Source of the DNA: Pseudomonas marincola
GTDB taxonomy: Bacteria > Pseudomonadota > Gammaproteobacteria > Pseudomonadales > Pseudomonadaceae
DNA: 64,000 bases
Assembly (NCBI RefSeq): GCF_900116605.1
Contig: NZ_FPBC01000007.1
Coordinates: forward strand, 124,001-188,000
Reading direction: 5' to 3'
Numbering within the stretch: the stretch's first letter is position 1; each line of letters opens with the position of its first letter. Position numbers and translations under genes: made by a program. A model generated the notes under the pieces. That model did not search any database. It was not told the DNA's origin and worked only from the letters and a program-made list of their open reading frames with translations. Below, piece by piece: positions 44,712-54,038 of the stretch.

Positions 44712-45982
44712 TACATTGGTTTTGCTGTGATGAATGCAGATCTTGCTGCGAACGGCCGCTTACAAGCGGACTAAGTGGCGGACTTGAAGTGCGTGATAGC
44801 ACTGCGCAGAACAGTGTTTAGCTCGCTCAGAGATCCAGATGACTTGAGTGAAAAGGCCGATTGCTTAAGCACTTATTCCAGCACCTTGGCAGTATCTGCT
44901 CCAGGTCTAAGCGGATGCTCTACAAACCACTCCGATGAGCGATCAGGCCTGCGTTGTATGTACATGCCTTGCAGGCCAGAACTGAGGTAGCCGCTCAAAC
45001 GGGCCTGAAACGTCTGTTGGGTAACGCCGCTTACTAACCGAGGGAATTAACATCAGCTGTTATCCACAAGATGACAAGCTGCGAATGACAGTGACTATGC
45101 GCCCTTGTGATTGATTCTGAAGGCGTCTGGAGTGAGAAACAGCATCAGGGTGGAGTTTGGTTTAACGCGTGCTGAAGGCTCTCTGGGAGCGCACAATCAG
45201 GCTTTCGGAGGCAGAATCCGGCGCTGGTTGGATGATGCGAGGGGATATTACGGGGTTCTGAAAGCAATGAAGGGAGCCGAGGCTCCCTTCAAATAATGCT
45301 TTAGCGCTGTTTTTATTATTTCGATCTATTGTTTTTATTTTGATCGCTGTTGCCTAACTGTTCGTTGATCCATCTGGATCCAAGGAAAACGTATTTTTTT
45401 GGATGCTGGTATTACTCTTGTCGCTCCAGAATCTGGGTTGATCCAATCAGTCCAGCTACCTTCAGGTAGTTTTATTATTTTCGATCTGATTGCCGTGTTA
45501 CCCGGAAAAAGCTAACCCTTTCCAAAAAAATCTGTTTGCTACTCATCTGGCCTGTTGTTGTTTTTATGTCAGATTCGTTAGGTTTTTTGTTGCTGATCTT
45601 ATTGTTGTTGTACCACTAACAAAGCATTTGCCGTGCCAGTTTTTGTAATCCCTTTAAAAACAGGGGTTTACGTGATCAGGCCTGGTTTGGTTGAACGAAT
45701 ATTTTGCAATAGTGTTCCCTTCCCACCCGAATCGGTTACGCCTGAATTGGCCGAGGTAACAGATCGGTCACAATAGTGGTGTATGGCGAGGTAACAGCCG
45801 CGCCACACGACTCCACGCCCAAGCGCGGCGTATCGGCGCCCGCTGATAGCCAGATAAGAAGTATGCAGGCAGTGTTTGCTGGTCTGGGTTTGGCGATGCT
45901 CTGCCCAGGCTTTGGCGTTTTGAGTGTGAGGGGGTTTTGCGCTCAGCGCAGAGTTGCTCTGCGCTGAGTATTGGAACGGCGC
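44712..45982. other. Long gene-free region with T-rich segment and hairpins
   Basis: About 1.3 kb without a believable gene. A DnaA box lies at 45060-45068. Hairpins are at 45269-45290 (GAAGGGAGC/GCTCCCTTC), 45456-45469 (CTACC-TTCA-GGTAG followed by TTTTATTATTTT, a good terminator on plus) and 45942-45968 (12-bp stem, TTG loop). From about 45300 to 45640 the plus strand is very T-rich, and an 18-base word TTTTTATTATTTCGATCT (45310-45327) recurs with one change at 45470-45487. A small RNA on the plus strand ending at 45480 is possible. Confidence 0.45.
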
Positions 45983-46759
45983 TTAGCCTTTTTCTGGGGC
46001 TGCTGTTGTGGCCGTGGCGTCTGCCGGCAGGCAACCGATGTCTTTTTGCGCCTGACACACCCAGGCGAATGCCCGGTCGTTGAGCTCGGCGATGGCGCGA
46101 GGGCCGGTGCCTTCGGCATGCATTAGCGGGCCAATTACCACTTGTACGGTGCCGGGATTTTTATCCCAGCCTTGTTTTGGCCAGTACTTGCCGGCGTCAT
46201 GCGCGATTGGCAGAACCGGCAGGTTGGCGTTTACCGCCAATGAGGCGCCGCCGCGTGAGAATTTGCCGATCTGCCCGGATGGAATCCGTGTGCCTTCAGG
46301 GAAAACCAGAACCCAGCAGCCCTGCTCCAAGCGCTCGTGGCCTTGTTTGGCGAGTTGCTTGAGTGCAGCTTTAGGGTTGCTGCGGTCGATGGCGATGGGC
46401 TTGAGCATGGCCATGGCCCAGCCGAAAAACGGTACGTACAACAGTTCGCGTTTAAGTACCTGGCTGAGGGGTTCGAACAGGGCCGAGAGGAAGAAGGTTT
46501 CCCATGTGCTCTGGTGGCGGGAGAGGATTACGCAGGGCTTGTCCGGAATATTTTCCATGCCTTTGACTTCATAGTTGATGCCAACTACGACTTTGGCGAG
46601 CCACACAGCTACTGTGCACCAGGCTTGGTTAACGAAACGATAGCGCTGACGGAACGGCAGGAACGGCGCGACGAAAACGCTGATGGTGCACCATATGAAC
46701 GAGGTGGTAGCCAGAAGGAAGTAGAACAGAAATATTTGTATGGCCCGCAGTATCGACAT
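45983..46759 (-). CDS. lptA: Lysophospholipid / 1-acylglycerol-3-phosphate acyltransferase
   Basis: 258 residues with an N-terminal membrane helix, the acyltransferase box HQSTWE (His82-Glu87, HX4E in place of the usual HX4D), and FPEGTRIPSG. PlsC-type enzymes acylate position 2 of glycerol phospholipids. It corresponds by position and motifs to the gene next to gmhB and gyrB in Pseudomonas. Lies 32 bases downstream of gmhB on the same strand. Confidence 0.9.
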   Translation of the reverse strand: MSILRAIQIFLFYFLLATTSFIWCTISVFVAPFLPFRQRYRFVNQAWCTVAVWLAKVVVGINYEVKGMENIPDKPCVILSRHQSTWETFFLSALFEPLSQVLKRELLYVPFFGWAMAMLKPIAIDRSNPKAALKQLAKQGHERLEQGCWVLVFPEGTRIPSGQIGKFSRGGASLAVNANLPVLPIAHDAGKYWPKQGWDKNPGTVQVVIGPLMHAEGTGPRAIAELNDRAFAWVCQAQKDIGCLPADATATTAAPEKG

Positions 46760-46791
46760 AAGAGCTTTTACCGTCGCAGGCAGAGCCTGCT

Positions 46792-47325
46792 TTATGAGTT
46801 GAGGAGCTGGGCAGCAACTGCTGCCAGGTCATCGAAGATCAAGGTTCCTGCTGGCAATCCTTTTGCCAGCGTGCGTAGACCTTTGCCGGTTTTTACCAAC
46901 ACTGGCTGACAGTCGACGGCCTTTGCCGCTTCCAGGTCACCACTGCTATCCCCTACAAACCAGATGCCTTCGAGGCGGGTGTCGTAGTGTTCTGCAATCT
47001 GTTGGAGCATGCCCGGCTTGGGTTTGCGGCAATCGCAACCGTCGTTCGGGCCATGCGGGCAGTAAACAATAAGCCCAACTTCGCCGCCCTGCTCTGCCAC
47101 CAGCTCATTCAGCCGGCCATGCATGGCTTCGAGCGCATCGAGGCCATAATAGCCACGGGCAATACCTGACTGGTTGGTAGCGACAGCCACGGTCCAGCCA
47201 GCTTTGGATAGACGAGCAATGGCCTCAATCGAGCTTTCGATTGGGATCCACTCTTCAAGGCATTTTATATAGTCGTCGGAGTCATGATTGATGACGCCGT
47301 CACGATCGAGAATCAGTAGTTTCAT
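46792..47325 (-). CDS. gmhB: D-glycero-beta-D-manno-heptose-1,7-bisphosphate 7-phosphatase
   Basis: 177 residues from ATG 47323-47325; the GTG four codons upstream has no better SD. HAD-family phosphatase with nucleophile in DRDGVIN (Asp7, Asp9), NQSGIARGYY, and a zinc site CPHGPNDGCDCRKPKPGM. Makes heptose 1-phosphate for the LPS inner core. Lies between glyS and lptA, as in related species. Confidence 0.95.
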   Translation of the reverse strand: MKLLILDRDGVINHDSDDYIKCLEEWIPIESSIEAIARLSKAGWTVAVATNQSGIARGYYGLDALEAMHGRLNELVAEQGGEVGLIVYCPHGPNDGCDCRKPKPGMLQQIAEHYDTRLEGIWFVGDSSGDLEAAKAVDCQPVLVKTGKGLRTLAKGLPAGTLIFDDLAAVAAQLLNS

Positions 47326-47390
47326 GCGCGTGCTCACACTGCATTGTGTCCGCCATCGCCGGAAACAGCGATGACGGACGCAATTAAGGC

Positions 47391-49445
47391 TTAGCCCAGG
47401 ACGGAGATATCCGCGACACCAAGGAACAAGCCGCGCAACTTGGCCAGCAATGCATAGCGGTTGGCACGTACGCTTGGATCTTCGGCGTTGACCAGAACAG
47501 TCTCGAAGAAGTTATCCACAGGACCGCGCAGGCTTGCCAGCTTGGCCAGTGCTTCGCTGTACTGACGGTTTTTCGCCAGTGGCAGAACTGCCTGTTCGGC
47601 TTGCTGGATAGCCGCGTTGAGGGTGAACTCGCTCGGCGTGTCGAAGTAATGAGCGGCAATGCTTGGGGCAATCTGGCCGTCGGCTTTGCTCAAAATGTTC
47701 GATACACGCTTGTTGGCGGCAGCCAGTGCTTCGGCCTCCGGCAACTTGCGGAACGACTGCACCGCTTGTACGCGTTGGTCGAAGTCCAGCGGAGACACCG
47801 GATTGACCGCACGTACCGCTTGATAAACCGCCACTTCCACGCCTTCGTCTTCGTAGCGCGCACGCAGGCGGTCGAAGATGAAGTCCTGAGCCTGAGCAGC
47901 CAGACCGTCTGCCTTGATCTTGCCGCCGAACTGCTTGATCGAGAACGCAATCGCCTCGACCAGATTCAGCTCCAGGTCCTTCTCGATCAGGATACGCAGC
48001 ACGCCAAGCGCCGCACGACGCAGTGCATACGGGTCTTTGCTGCCGGTTGGCAGCATGCCGATACCGAAGATACCGACCAGTGTGTCGAGCTTGTCTGCCA
48101 GCGCAACGGCTGCACCCGTGAGGGTGGCCGGCAGCTCTGCGCCCGCACCGCGAGGCATGTATTGCTCGTTTAGCGCAACGGCCACATCGCCCGGCTCGCC
48201 GTCGTGCTTGGCGTAGTAGTAACCGGCGATGCCCTGCATTTCCGGGAATTCGCCGACCATCTCGCTGGCCAAATCGCACTTCGAGAGCAGGCCGGCACGT
48301 GCCGCCCACGCCGCGTTACTGCCGATACGCTCGGCAATGTAGCCAGCCAGAACCGAGACGCGCTGAGCTTTGTCGTAGACCGAACCGAGCTGAGCCTGGA
48401 ATACCACGTTGGCGAGGCGCTGGTTGAAGGTTTCGAGCTTCTGCTTCTTGTCCTGCTTGAAGAAGAACTCGGCGTCGGTGAGGCGCGGACGCACTACCTT
48501 CTCGTTACCCGAGATGATTTGCGCAGGGTCTGTGCTTTCGACGTTGGCCACGGTGATAAAGCGCGGCAGCAACTTGCCTTCAGCATCCAGCAGGCAGAAA
48601 TACTTCTGGTTGTCCTGCATGGTGGTAATCAGGGCTTCTTGCGGCACTTCCAGGAAGCGTTCCTCGAACGAGCACACCAGCGGCACCGGCCACTCGACCA
48701 GCGCGCTGACTTCGTCGAGCAAGGCCTGCGGCACGATGGCGGTGCCGTTTTGCTCGCTGGCGAGTTGTTCGATGCGCTTGCTGATTTGCTCGCGACGCTC
48801 GTCAAAGTCGGCGATAACCCGTGCATTGCGCAGGTCTTCGGCGTAGCTGGCCGGCGCGTTGATGGTCACGTCTTGATTGTGGTGGAAGCGATGGCCGCGC
48901 GAAACGCGTCCTGCTGTTTGCGTGAGGATTTCGCAGTCGAGCACCTCATCACCAAACAGCATTACCAGCCACTGAGTCGGGCGGACGAATTCTGTACGGC
49001 GTGCACCCCAGCGCATGCGCTTGGGGATCGGCAATTCATTGAGCGAAGTCTCAACGATTTCCGGCAGCAAACTGGCGGCGGTTTTACCGGCAATCGACTG
49101 GCTATAGCGCAGCTTGGGGCCGCTGGTGTCGATTTCAGACAGGTCCACGCAGCACTTCTTGGCGAAGCCCAGCGCAGCGGCAGTCGGGTTGCCATCGGCA
49201 TCGAAGGCAGCCTGCATTGGTGGACCGTCGAGATTCATCACGCGGTCTGGCTGATGGGTGTCGAGCTGGCTAACCAGAACGGCCAGGCGGCGTGGTGCGG
49301 CGTAGTAGCGAGAGGCGGTGTAGTTCAGGCCGGCAGCCTTGAGTCCTTTTTCAACACCGGCCAGAAACGCCTGACCCAGAGTTTTCAGGGCTTTGGGTGG
49401 CAGCTCTTCGGTGCCCAGTTCAACCAGAAAATCTTGTGCACTCAT
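47391..49445 (-). CDS. glyS: Glycine--tRNA ligase beta subunit
   Basis: 684 residues. Opens [20 protein letters not shown], which is the family signature. It carries the B3/B4-like and HD-like regions and a C-terminal anticodon-binding part of the tetrameric (alpha2beta2) bacterial GlyRS. The ATG overlaps the glyQ stop by four bases (ATGA), so both subunits are made together. A DnaA box lies at 47512-47520. Confidence 0.97.
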   Translation of the reverse strand: MSAQDFLVELGTEELPPKALKTLGQAFLAGVEKGLKAAGLNYTASRYYAAPRRLAVLVSQLDTHQPDRVMNLDGPPMQAAFDADGNPTAAALGFAKKCCVDLSEIDTSGPKLRYSQSIAGKTAASLLPEIVETSLNELPIPKRMRWGARRTEFVRPTQWLVMLFGDEVLDCEILTQTAGRVSRGHRFHHNQDVTINAPASYAEDLRNARVIADFDERREQISKRIEQLASEQNGTAIVPQALLDEVSALVEWPVPLVCSFEERFLEVPQEALITTMQDNQKYFCLLDAEGKLLPRFITVANVESTDPAQIISGNEKVVRPRLTDAEFFFKQDKKQKLETFNQRLANVVFQAQLGSVYDKAQRVSVLAGYIAERIGSNAAWAARAGLLSKCDLASEMVGEFPEMQGIAGYYYAKHDGEPGDVAVALNEQYMPRGAGAELPATLTGAAVALADKLDTLVGIFGIGMLPTGSKDPYALRRAALGVLRILIEKDLELNLVEAIAFSIKQFGGKIKADGLAAQAQDFIFDRLRARYEDEGVEVAVYQAVRAVNPVSPLDFDQRVQAVQSFRKLPEAEALAAANKRVSNILSKADGQIAPSIAAHYFDTPSEFTLNAAIQQAEQAVLPLAKNRQYSEALAKLASLRGPVDNFFETVLVNAEDPSVRANRYALLAKLRGLFLGVADISVLG

Positions 49446-50434
49446 TCTGCAGCCTCCGCGGTGTTGCTCTGTGCTTCATCTTGCAGGAGACCTGCTTCCA
49501 TCATCTTGGCCAGTACTTCGTCACGCAGTTCATCGGTTGCCAGCGGGAAGCCAAGTTTGGCGCGGGCTTGCAGATAACTCTGGGCGACGGCGCGAGCCAG
49601 TGCCCGGACGCGCAGAATGTACTGCTGACGCGCGGTCACCGAGATCGCCCGGCGTGCATCCAGCAGGTTGAATGTATGCGAGGCCTTGAGCACCATTTCA
49701 TAGGTTGGCAGCGGCAGCTCAAGCTCGATCAGGCGGTTGGCTTCGGACTCATAGAAGTCGAACAGCTCGAAGAGTTTTTCGACGTTGGCGTGCTCGAAGT
49801 TATAGGTCGACTGCTCCACCTCGTTCTGGTGGAACACATCGCCGTAAGTCACTTTGCCGAACGGGCCGTCCGCCCACACCAAGTCATATACCGAGTCGAC
49901 GCCCTGAATGTACATGGCCAGACGCTCAAGACCGTAAGTGATCTCGCCGGTCACCGGATAGCACTCGATGCCACCGACTTGCTGGAAGTAGGTGAACTGG
50001 GTGACTTCCATACCGTTCAGCCAGATTTCCCAGCCCAGACCCCAGGCGCCCAGTGTTGGCGATTCCCAGTTGTCTTCAACGAAGCGAATGTCGTGCACCA
50101 GCGGATCAATACCAATGGCCTGCAATGAGCCCAGATACAGCTCTTGGAAGTTTTCCGGATTAGGCTTCAATACCACCTGAAACTGGTAGTAGTGCTGCAA
50201 ACGGTTCGGGTTTTCGCCATAACGACCATCGCCAGGGCGACGGCTAGGCTGAACATAGGCGGCGTTCCAGGTCTCAGGACCAATAGCGCGCAAGAATGTA
50301 GCGGTGTGGAAAGTGCCAGCACCGACTTCCATATCGTAGGGCTGCAAGACAACACAGCCCTGCTCTGCCCAATATTTTTGCAGGGCGAGAATCAAATCTT
50401 GGAAGGTGCGCACGGCAGGCGTAGTCTGGCTCAC
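49442..50434 (-). CDS. glyQ: Glycine--tRNA ligase alpha subunit
   Basis: 330 residues from GTG 50432-50434 (AGGTGA about eight bases upstream), opening [20 protein letters not shown]; the longer frame is rejected. Class II motifs are seen in [20 protein letters not shown]. The C-terminal tail ([12 protein letters not shown]) is a little longer than in some relatives. Catalytic subunit for glycine activation. Confidence 0.97.
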   Translation of the reverse strand: MSQTTPAVRTFQDLILALQKYWAEQGCVVLQPYDMEVGAGTFHTATFLRAIGPETWNAAYVQPSRRPGDGRYGENPNRLQHYYQFQVVLKPNPENFQELYLGSLQAIGIDPLVHDIRFVEDNWESPTLGAWGLGWEIWLNGMEVTQFTYFQQVGGIECYPVTGEITYGLERLAMYIQGVDSVYDLVWADGPFGKVTYGDVFHQNEVEQSTYNFEHANVEKLFELFDFYESEANRLIELELPLPTYEMVLKASHTFNLLDARRAISVTARQQYILRVRALARAVAQSYLQARAKLGFPLATDELRDEVLAKMMEAGLLQDEAQSNTAEAAE

Positions 50435-50518
50435 GAAAAATTCACCTGTTTTGGCTGCGACAGAAAGGGCGGCAGTATAGCGCAATCTACGTAGCCAGGA
50501 CTTGCCCGGGAAGGCCTT

Positions 50519-51073
50519 ATGACTCGTTGTTTTTGGTGTTCGGATGATCCGCTGTACATGGCTTACCACGATGAAGAATGGGGGGTGCCCTTAACAGACC
50601 CCGATAAGCTCTTTGAGTTGCTTCTGCTTGAGGGGTTTCAGGCGGGCCTTTCGTGGATAACCGTTTTGAAAAAGCGTGAGCGCTACCGCGAAGTGCTGCA
50701 CGGCTTTGATGTTCAGCGTCTGGCGCAACTCACCGACGATGAAATCGAGGTGCTCATGCAAGACCCGGGCATTGTGCGAAATCGCCTCAAGCTCAAGGCC
50801 GTTCGGCAAAACGCTCAGGCCTGGCTCAGGCTGGAAGACCCGGTGAGTTACCTGTGGTCGTTTGTCGGCGGCAAGCCTCTGATCAATCACTTTACCGGGC
50901 GCGGTGATGTTCCGGCGATCACACCGCCTGCCGAGGCCATGAGCAAAGCGTTGAAGAAGGCCGGGTTCAACTTTGTCGGGCCAACCATTTGTTACGCCTT
51001 CATGCAGGCCAGCGGCATGGTGATGGATCACACCACCGACTGCTTTCGTTATCCACAGTTGGCCAAAGCGTGA
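50519..51073 (+). CDS. tag: DNA-3-methyladenine glycosylase I
   Basis: 184 residues. Removes 3-methyladenine from alkylated DNA. The zinc-binding N-terminus is [13 protein letters not shown] with YHDEEWGVP; the helix-hairpin-helix-type core has [15 protein letters not shown]; and the C-terminal HTTDCF supplies further zinc ligands. Divergent from glyQ across 84 bases. A DnaA box lies near its end (51049-51057). Confidence 0.96.
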   Translation: MTRCFWCSDDPLYMAYHDEEWGVPLTDPDKLFELLLLEGFQAGLSWITVLKKRERYREVLHGFDVQRLAQLTDDEIEVLMQDPGIVRNRLKLKAVRQNAQAWLRLEDPVSYLWSFVGGKPLINHFTGRGDVPAITPPAEAMSKALKKAGFNFVGPTICYAFMQASGMVMDHTTDCFRYPQLAKA

Positions 51074-51139
51074 GTCGCACCTGAGCGGCTTGCGGCGCGG
51101 GGCGTTACAATAGACCTTTTGACCCTGTTGGAGTGATCT

Positions 51140-52027
51140 GTGGAGAAGTTCAAAGGTGCGCTCGTGGTGGGCTTTCTGCGCCTGTTTGCATTGCTGCCCT
51201 GGCGCGCAGTGCAAGCGACCGGCGCGGCAATCGGCTGGCTGATGCTGAAAATACCTAACGGCTCGCGCGAGGTGGCCCGCGTCAACCTGCAAAAGTGCTT
51301 CCCCGAACTGGACGCCGCTGCGCAGGAAAAACTGCTCGGCGAGACGCTTGTTGGCATCAGCAAAACCCTGACCGAGAGCGCTTGCGCGTGGATCTGGCCA
51401 GCGAAGAAATCGCTTGGTCTGATCCGCGAAGTCGAAGGCCTCGAGGTGCTGGAGCAAGCGCTGGCATCCGGCAAAGGCGTGGTCGGCATCACCAGCCATC
51501 TGGGCAACTGGGAAGTGCTCAATCACTTCTACTGCGCGCAGTGCAAACCGATCATTTTTTACCGTCCGCCAAAGCTCAAGGCGGTGGACGAGTTGCTGCA
51601 AAAGCAGCGCGTGCAGATGGGCAACCGCGTAGCTGCCTCAACCAAGGAAGGCATCCTCAGCGTAATTAAAGAGGTGCGCAAAGGTGGCTCGGTGGGCATT
51701 CCTGCCGATCCCGAGCCGAGCTTGTCCAGCGGTGTGTTCGTGCCGTTTCTGGGCACCGTTGCACTTACCAGCAAATTTGTACCGAGCATGCTGACCGGCG
51801 GTAAAGCCGTTGGCGTGTTCCTGCATGCACTGCGCCTTGAAGATGGCAGCGGCTATAAAGTGATTCTCGAGGCCGCGCCAGAAGGCATGTACAGCGACGA
51901 CATCGCCGTAAGCGTAGCGGCCATGAGCGAGGTGATTGGCCGCTATGTTCGCGCTTATCCAAGCCAGTACATGTGGACCATGAAGCGCTTCAAGAAACGC
52001 CCCGAAGGTGAGGCGCGCTGGTATTGA
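51140..52027 (+). CDS. Lipid A late acyltransferase, LpxL/HtrB family
   Basis: 295 residues, GTG start with TTGGAG upstream. One N-terminal membrane helix (about 6-25), then the acyltransferase signature HLGNWE (HX4E) and a GGSVGIPADPEPS loop. Transfers a secondary acyl chain to Kdo-lipid A precursor at the inner membrane. It matches the HtrB-like gene located here in Pseudomonas; which lipid A position it acts on is not decided from sequence. Followed by a strong terminator. Confidence 0.9.
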   Translation: MEKFKGALVVGFLRLFALLPWRAVQATGAAIGWLMLKIPNGSREVARVNLQKCFPELDAAAQEKLLGETLVGISKTLTESACAWIWPAKKSLGLIREVEGLEVLEQALASGKGVVGITSHLGNWEVLNHFYCAQCKPIIFYRPPKLKAVDELLQKQRVQMGNRVAASTKEGILSVIKEVRKGGSVGIPADPEPSLSSGVFVPFLGTVALTSKFVPSMLTGGKAVGVFLHALRLEDGSGYKVILEAAPEGMYSDDIAVSVAAMSEVIGRYVRAYPSQYMWTMKRFKKRPEGEARWY

Positions 52028-52051
52028 GCGGAAAAATTTGAGCTGTTAGTC

Positions 52052-52079
52052 AAAAGGCGCCGAATCAGGCGCCTTTTTT
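52052..52079. terminator. Terminator after the lipid A acyltransferase gene
   Basis: AAAAGGCGCC-GAATCA-GGCGCCTTTTTT, a perfect stem with A and T runs. Confidence 0.92.
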
Positions 52080-52147
52080 ATAGCTAATACTGTGCATAAA
52101 TGACGCTTTCGGTTATTAAATAGGTTCACCTTGAGCACGGACCCGCT

Positions 52148-52411
52148 ATGTCTAACCAACGCCAGCACCCTCGCACGGCGATGAACTGCCGTATCAAAAT
52201 CTGCCATCCGAGTTTTGGCGAGCTGATCGCCCAGACGCGTGACCTTTCAGATGCCGGTGTTTACATCAAGCATCCGGAGATGGCGGGGCTCAACAAAGGT
52301 GACCGGGTCACTGGGCAGGTGCAGGATATGCCTGTCGAAGCGCCGATCCTGGAGATGGAAGTCATCCGCATCGATGCAGAAGGCGCCGGGTTACGTTTCA
52401 TCCTGACGTGA
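52148..52411 (+). CDS. Single-domain PilZ protein
   Basis: 87 residues. The c-di-GMP-binding marks are both present: RxxxR (RQHPR, 5-9) and the D-x-S-x-x-G box (DLSDAG, 32-37). The whole protein is one PilZ beta barrel, so it acts by binding a partner. It may tie biofilm signalling, to which the Fap system also belongs, to a partner not visible here. Stands alone between a terminator and the yhhQ leader. Confidence 0.9.
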   Translation: MSNQRQHPRTAMNCRIKICHPSFGELIAQTRDLSDAGVYIKHPEMAGLNKGDRVTGQVQDMPVEAPILEMEVIRIDAEGAGLRFILT

Positions 52412-52461
52412 CCAATTATCCGTTTATTGTACGAAAGCTATCCTCAAGGTCAGGAATTGGC

Positions 52462-52533
52462 TAGAATGCCGCGCTCGTTTGGCTAACCAGCCCGAGCGCA
52501 ATGGGTTCCCTCACCCCATAACATCCAAAAAGG
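52462..52533 (+). promoter_or_regulatory. Candidate preQ1-I riboswitch upstream of yhhQ
   Basis: After a -10-like TAGAAT (52462-52467) and a hairpin GCGCTCG...CGAGCGC (52471-52499) comes a 33-base element: stem ATGGG (52501-52505)/CCCAT (52515-52519), eight-base loop TTCCCTCA (52506-52513), unpaired C52514 next to the stem, and an A-rich tail ending AAAAAGG (52527-52533). This parallels the small preQ1-I aptamer, where a C in that place binds preQ1 and loop Cs pair with the tail GG. The tail GG is the SD of yhhQ, so binding would shut translation. Confidence 0.72.
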
Positions 52534-52539
52534 CCTGAC

Positions 52540-53193
52540 ATGCAGACTTCCTTGAGTACGATCCGACGCCCCGCGTTGGTCGCGTTAATCGCGTTTCATA
52601 TTCTTATCATTATCGCCAGTAACTACCTGGTGCAGTTGCCGATTACCATTTTCGGCTGGCACACCACGTGGGGCGCGTTCAGCTTCCCGTTTATCTTTCT
52701 GGCAACCGACCTCACCGTTCGCCTGCTTGGCAAAGGCCCGGCGCGCAAGGTGATTGCCCGCGTTATGCTGCCGGCGTTGGTGGCCTCATACGTGGTTTCT
52801 GTGCTGTTCCAGAACGCTGCATTCGCAGGCTTTGCAGCGCTGCAGGAGTTCAACGTATTTGTCGGTCGCATCGCGTTGGCCAGTTTCTGTGCCTATGTGT
52901 TCGGCCAGTTGCTCGATATTCAGGTGTTCGACCGCATGCGTCGCCTGCGTCAGTGGTGGGTTGCACCAACCGCCTCGACCATTCTGGGTAACCTGCTCGA
53001 CACCTTCATATTCTTCTCTATCGCCTTCTGGCAGAGCAGCGATCCGTTTATGGCCGAGCATTGGGTGGAGATCGCCAGTGTCGATTACGCCATCAAGCTC
53101 ACCGTGAGCCTGGTGCTGTTCGTGCCGCTGTACGGCATTTTGCTCGGCGCGATTGCCAAGTTGCTGGCCGGAAGAGCCGTCCCGGCGACCTGA
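52540..53193 (+). CDS. yhhQ: Queuosine precursor transporter YhhQ
   Basis: 217 residues with six membrane helices and the family features ASNYLVQLPITIFG, TWGAFSFPFIFLATDLTVRL and GNLLDTFIFF. COG1738 proteins import preQ0/preQ1 for making queuosine in tRNA. The preQ1-I-like element in its leader supports this role independently. Followed after 20 bases by a terminator shared with the convergent TPR gene. Confidence 0.92.
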   Translation: MQTSLSTIRRPALVALIAFHILIIIASNYLVQLPITIFGWHTTWGAFSFPFIFLATDLTVRLLGKGPARKVIARVMLPALVASYVVSVLFQNAAFAGFAALQEFNVFVGRIALASFCAYVFGQLLDIQVFDRMRRLRQWWVAPTASTILGNLLDTFIFFSIAFWQSSDPFMAEHWVEIASVDYAIKLTVSLVLFVPLYGILLGAIAKLLAGRAVPAT

Positions 53194-53212
53194 CCTGAGT
53201 CGATCAGCCAAG

Positions 53213-53249
53213 AAAAAGCCCGGCCTGAGTTATCTCGGCCGGGCTTTTT
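53213..53249. terminator. Bidirectional terminator between yhhQ and the TPR gene
   Basis: AAAAAGCCCGGCC-TGAGTTATCTC-GGCCGGGCTTTTT: a perfect eight-pair GC stem extended by A/T runs on both sides. Confidence 0.93.
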
Positions 53250-53275
53250 GCTTTATGGAGGATGCGGACTGCGTT

Positions 53276-53596
53276 TCAAGACGGGTTGTTGGCTTTATCC
53301 AGCTTGCGCATAAACACGCTCATTTCCTTCTCAGCCTGCTTGTCGCCATGTGCCTGAGCGGCCGCCACGCCCTGTTCCCAGGCATTGCGTGCCGCGTCGG
53401 TCTGGCCATCGGCTTGCAGCGCCTTGCCCAGTAGCTTCCAGGCGGCGGAGTAGTTGGGATCAAATGCTACGCAGCGTTGCAGGTGTTCAATTGCCTGCGC
53501 GCAATCGCCGGCATCCAGATAACCCTTGCCCAGCCCGAAGCGCAGTAACGCATTATCGACGCCTTTATCGAGCATCCTTTCAAGAGATTCGAGCAT
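53276..53596 (-). CDS. Small tetratricopeptide-repeat protein
   Basis: 106 residues from ATG 53594-53596 (GGAG five bases upstream); the longer frame adds only low-quality sequence. Two to three TPR-like helical pairs (about 15-95), with LLRFGLGKGYLDAGDCAQAI and KLLGKALQADGQTDAARNAW. No signal peptide. TPR proteins bind partner proteins; the partner is unknown. A gene of this kind lies in the same place in other Pseudomonas genomes. Confidence 0.85.
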   Translation of the reverse strand: MLESLERMLDKGVDNALLRFGLGKGYLDAGDCAQAIEHLQRCVAFDPNYSAAWKLLGKALQADGQTDAARNAWEQGVAAAQAHGDKQAEKEMSVFMRKLDKANNPS

Positions 53597-53630
53597 GCAA
53601 ACTCCAACAGTCGTGAGCGTTATCCACAGC

Positions 53631-53994
53631 ATGACGGATTAACCTGCGGTTTATCCATCCTCCGGACGGCGCGCCCCCAATCTATCCGTCATGGCGATTA
53701 TCCCAACGATACGAAAATGCCGATGCCATCGCCGATGAGATCTATCCACAACACGCCGAATTAACCCGCGATTTATCCATCCCCCGATCAGGCGCAACCC
53801 ACAAACCGGAGGATGGATAGCCCCGAAGGCGGCAATCCGTCATGGCGATTATCCCAACGATTCGAATATGCACATGCCATCGTCGGAGAAAGTTACCCAC
53901 AACACGACGGAGCAACCCGCGATTTATCCATCCCCCGAACAGGCGCGGCCCGCAAACCGGAGGATGGATAGCCCCGAAGGAGGCAATCCGTCAT
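53631..53994. repeat. REP-like element cluster I
   Basis: Complete copies: one reversed type A (53631-53663) and two type B (53808-53843 and 53959-53994). Each has the outer stem GATGGAT/ATCCGTC. Degenerate reversed A copies lie at about 53756-53785 and 53906-53935, facing the B copies. The two B copies are spaced 151 bases and sit in a tandem unit. The cluster fills the gap between the TPR gene and trkA; no gene is seen. Confidence 0.85.
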
Positions 53995-54038
53995 GGCGAT
54001 CGAGGCGTCATATTTCACACACCACAACCGGCACCGCC

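Noticed and set aside
45768..46058. Overlapping frames on both strands before lptA
   Set aside because: Low-quality composition, includes a 12-bp hairpin and overlaps lptA; treated as chance.
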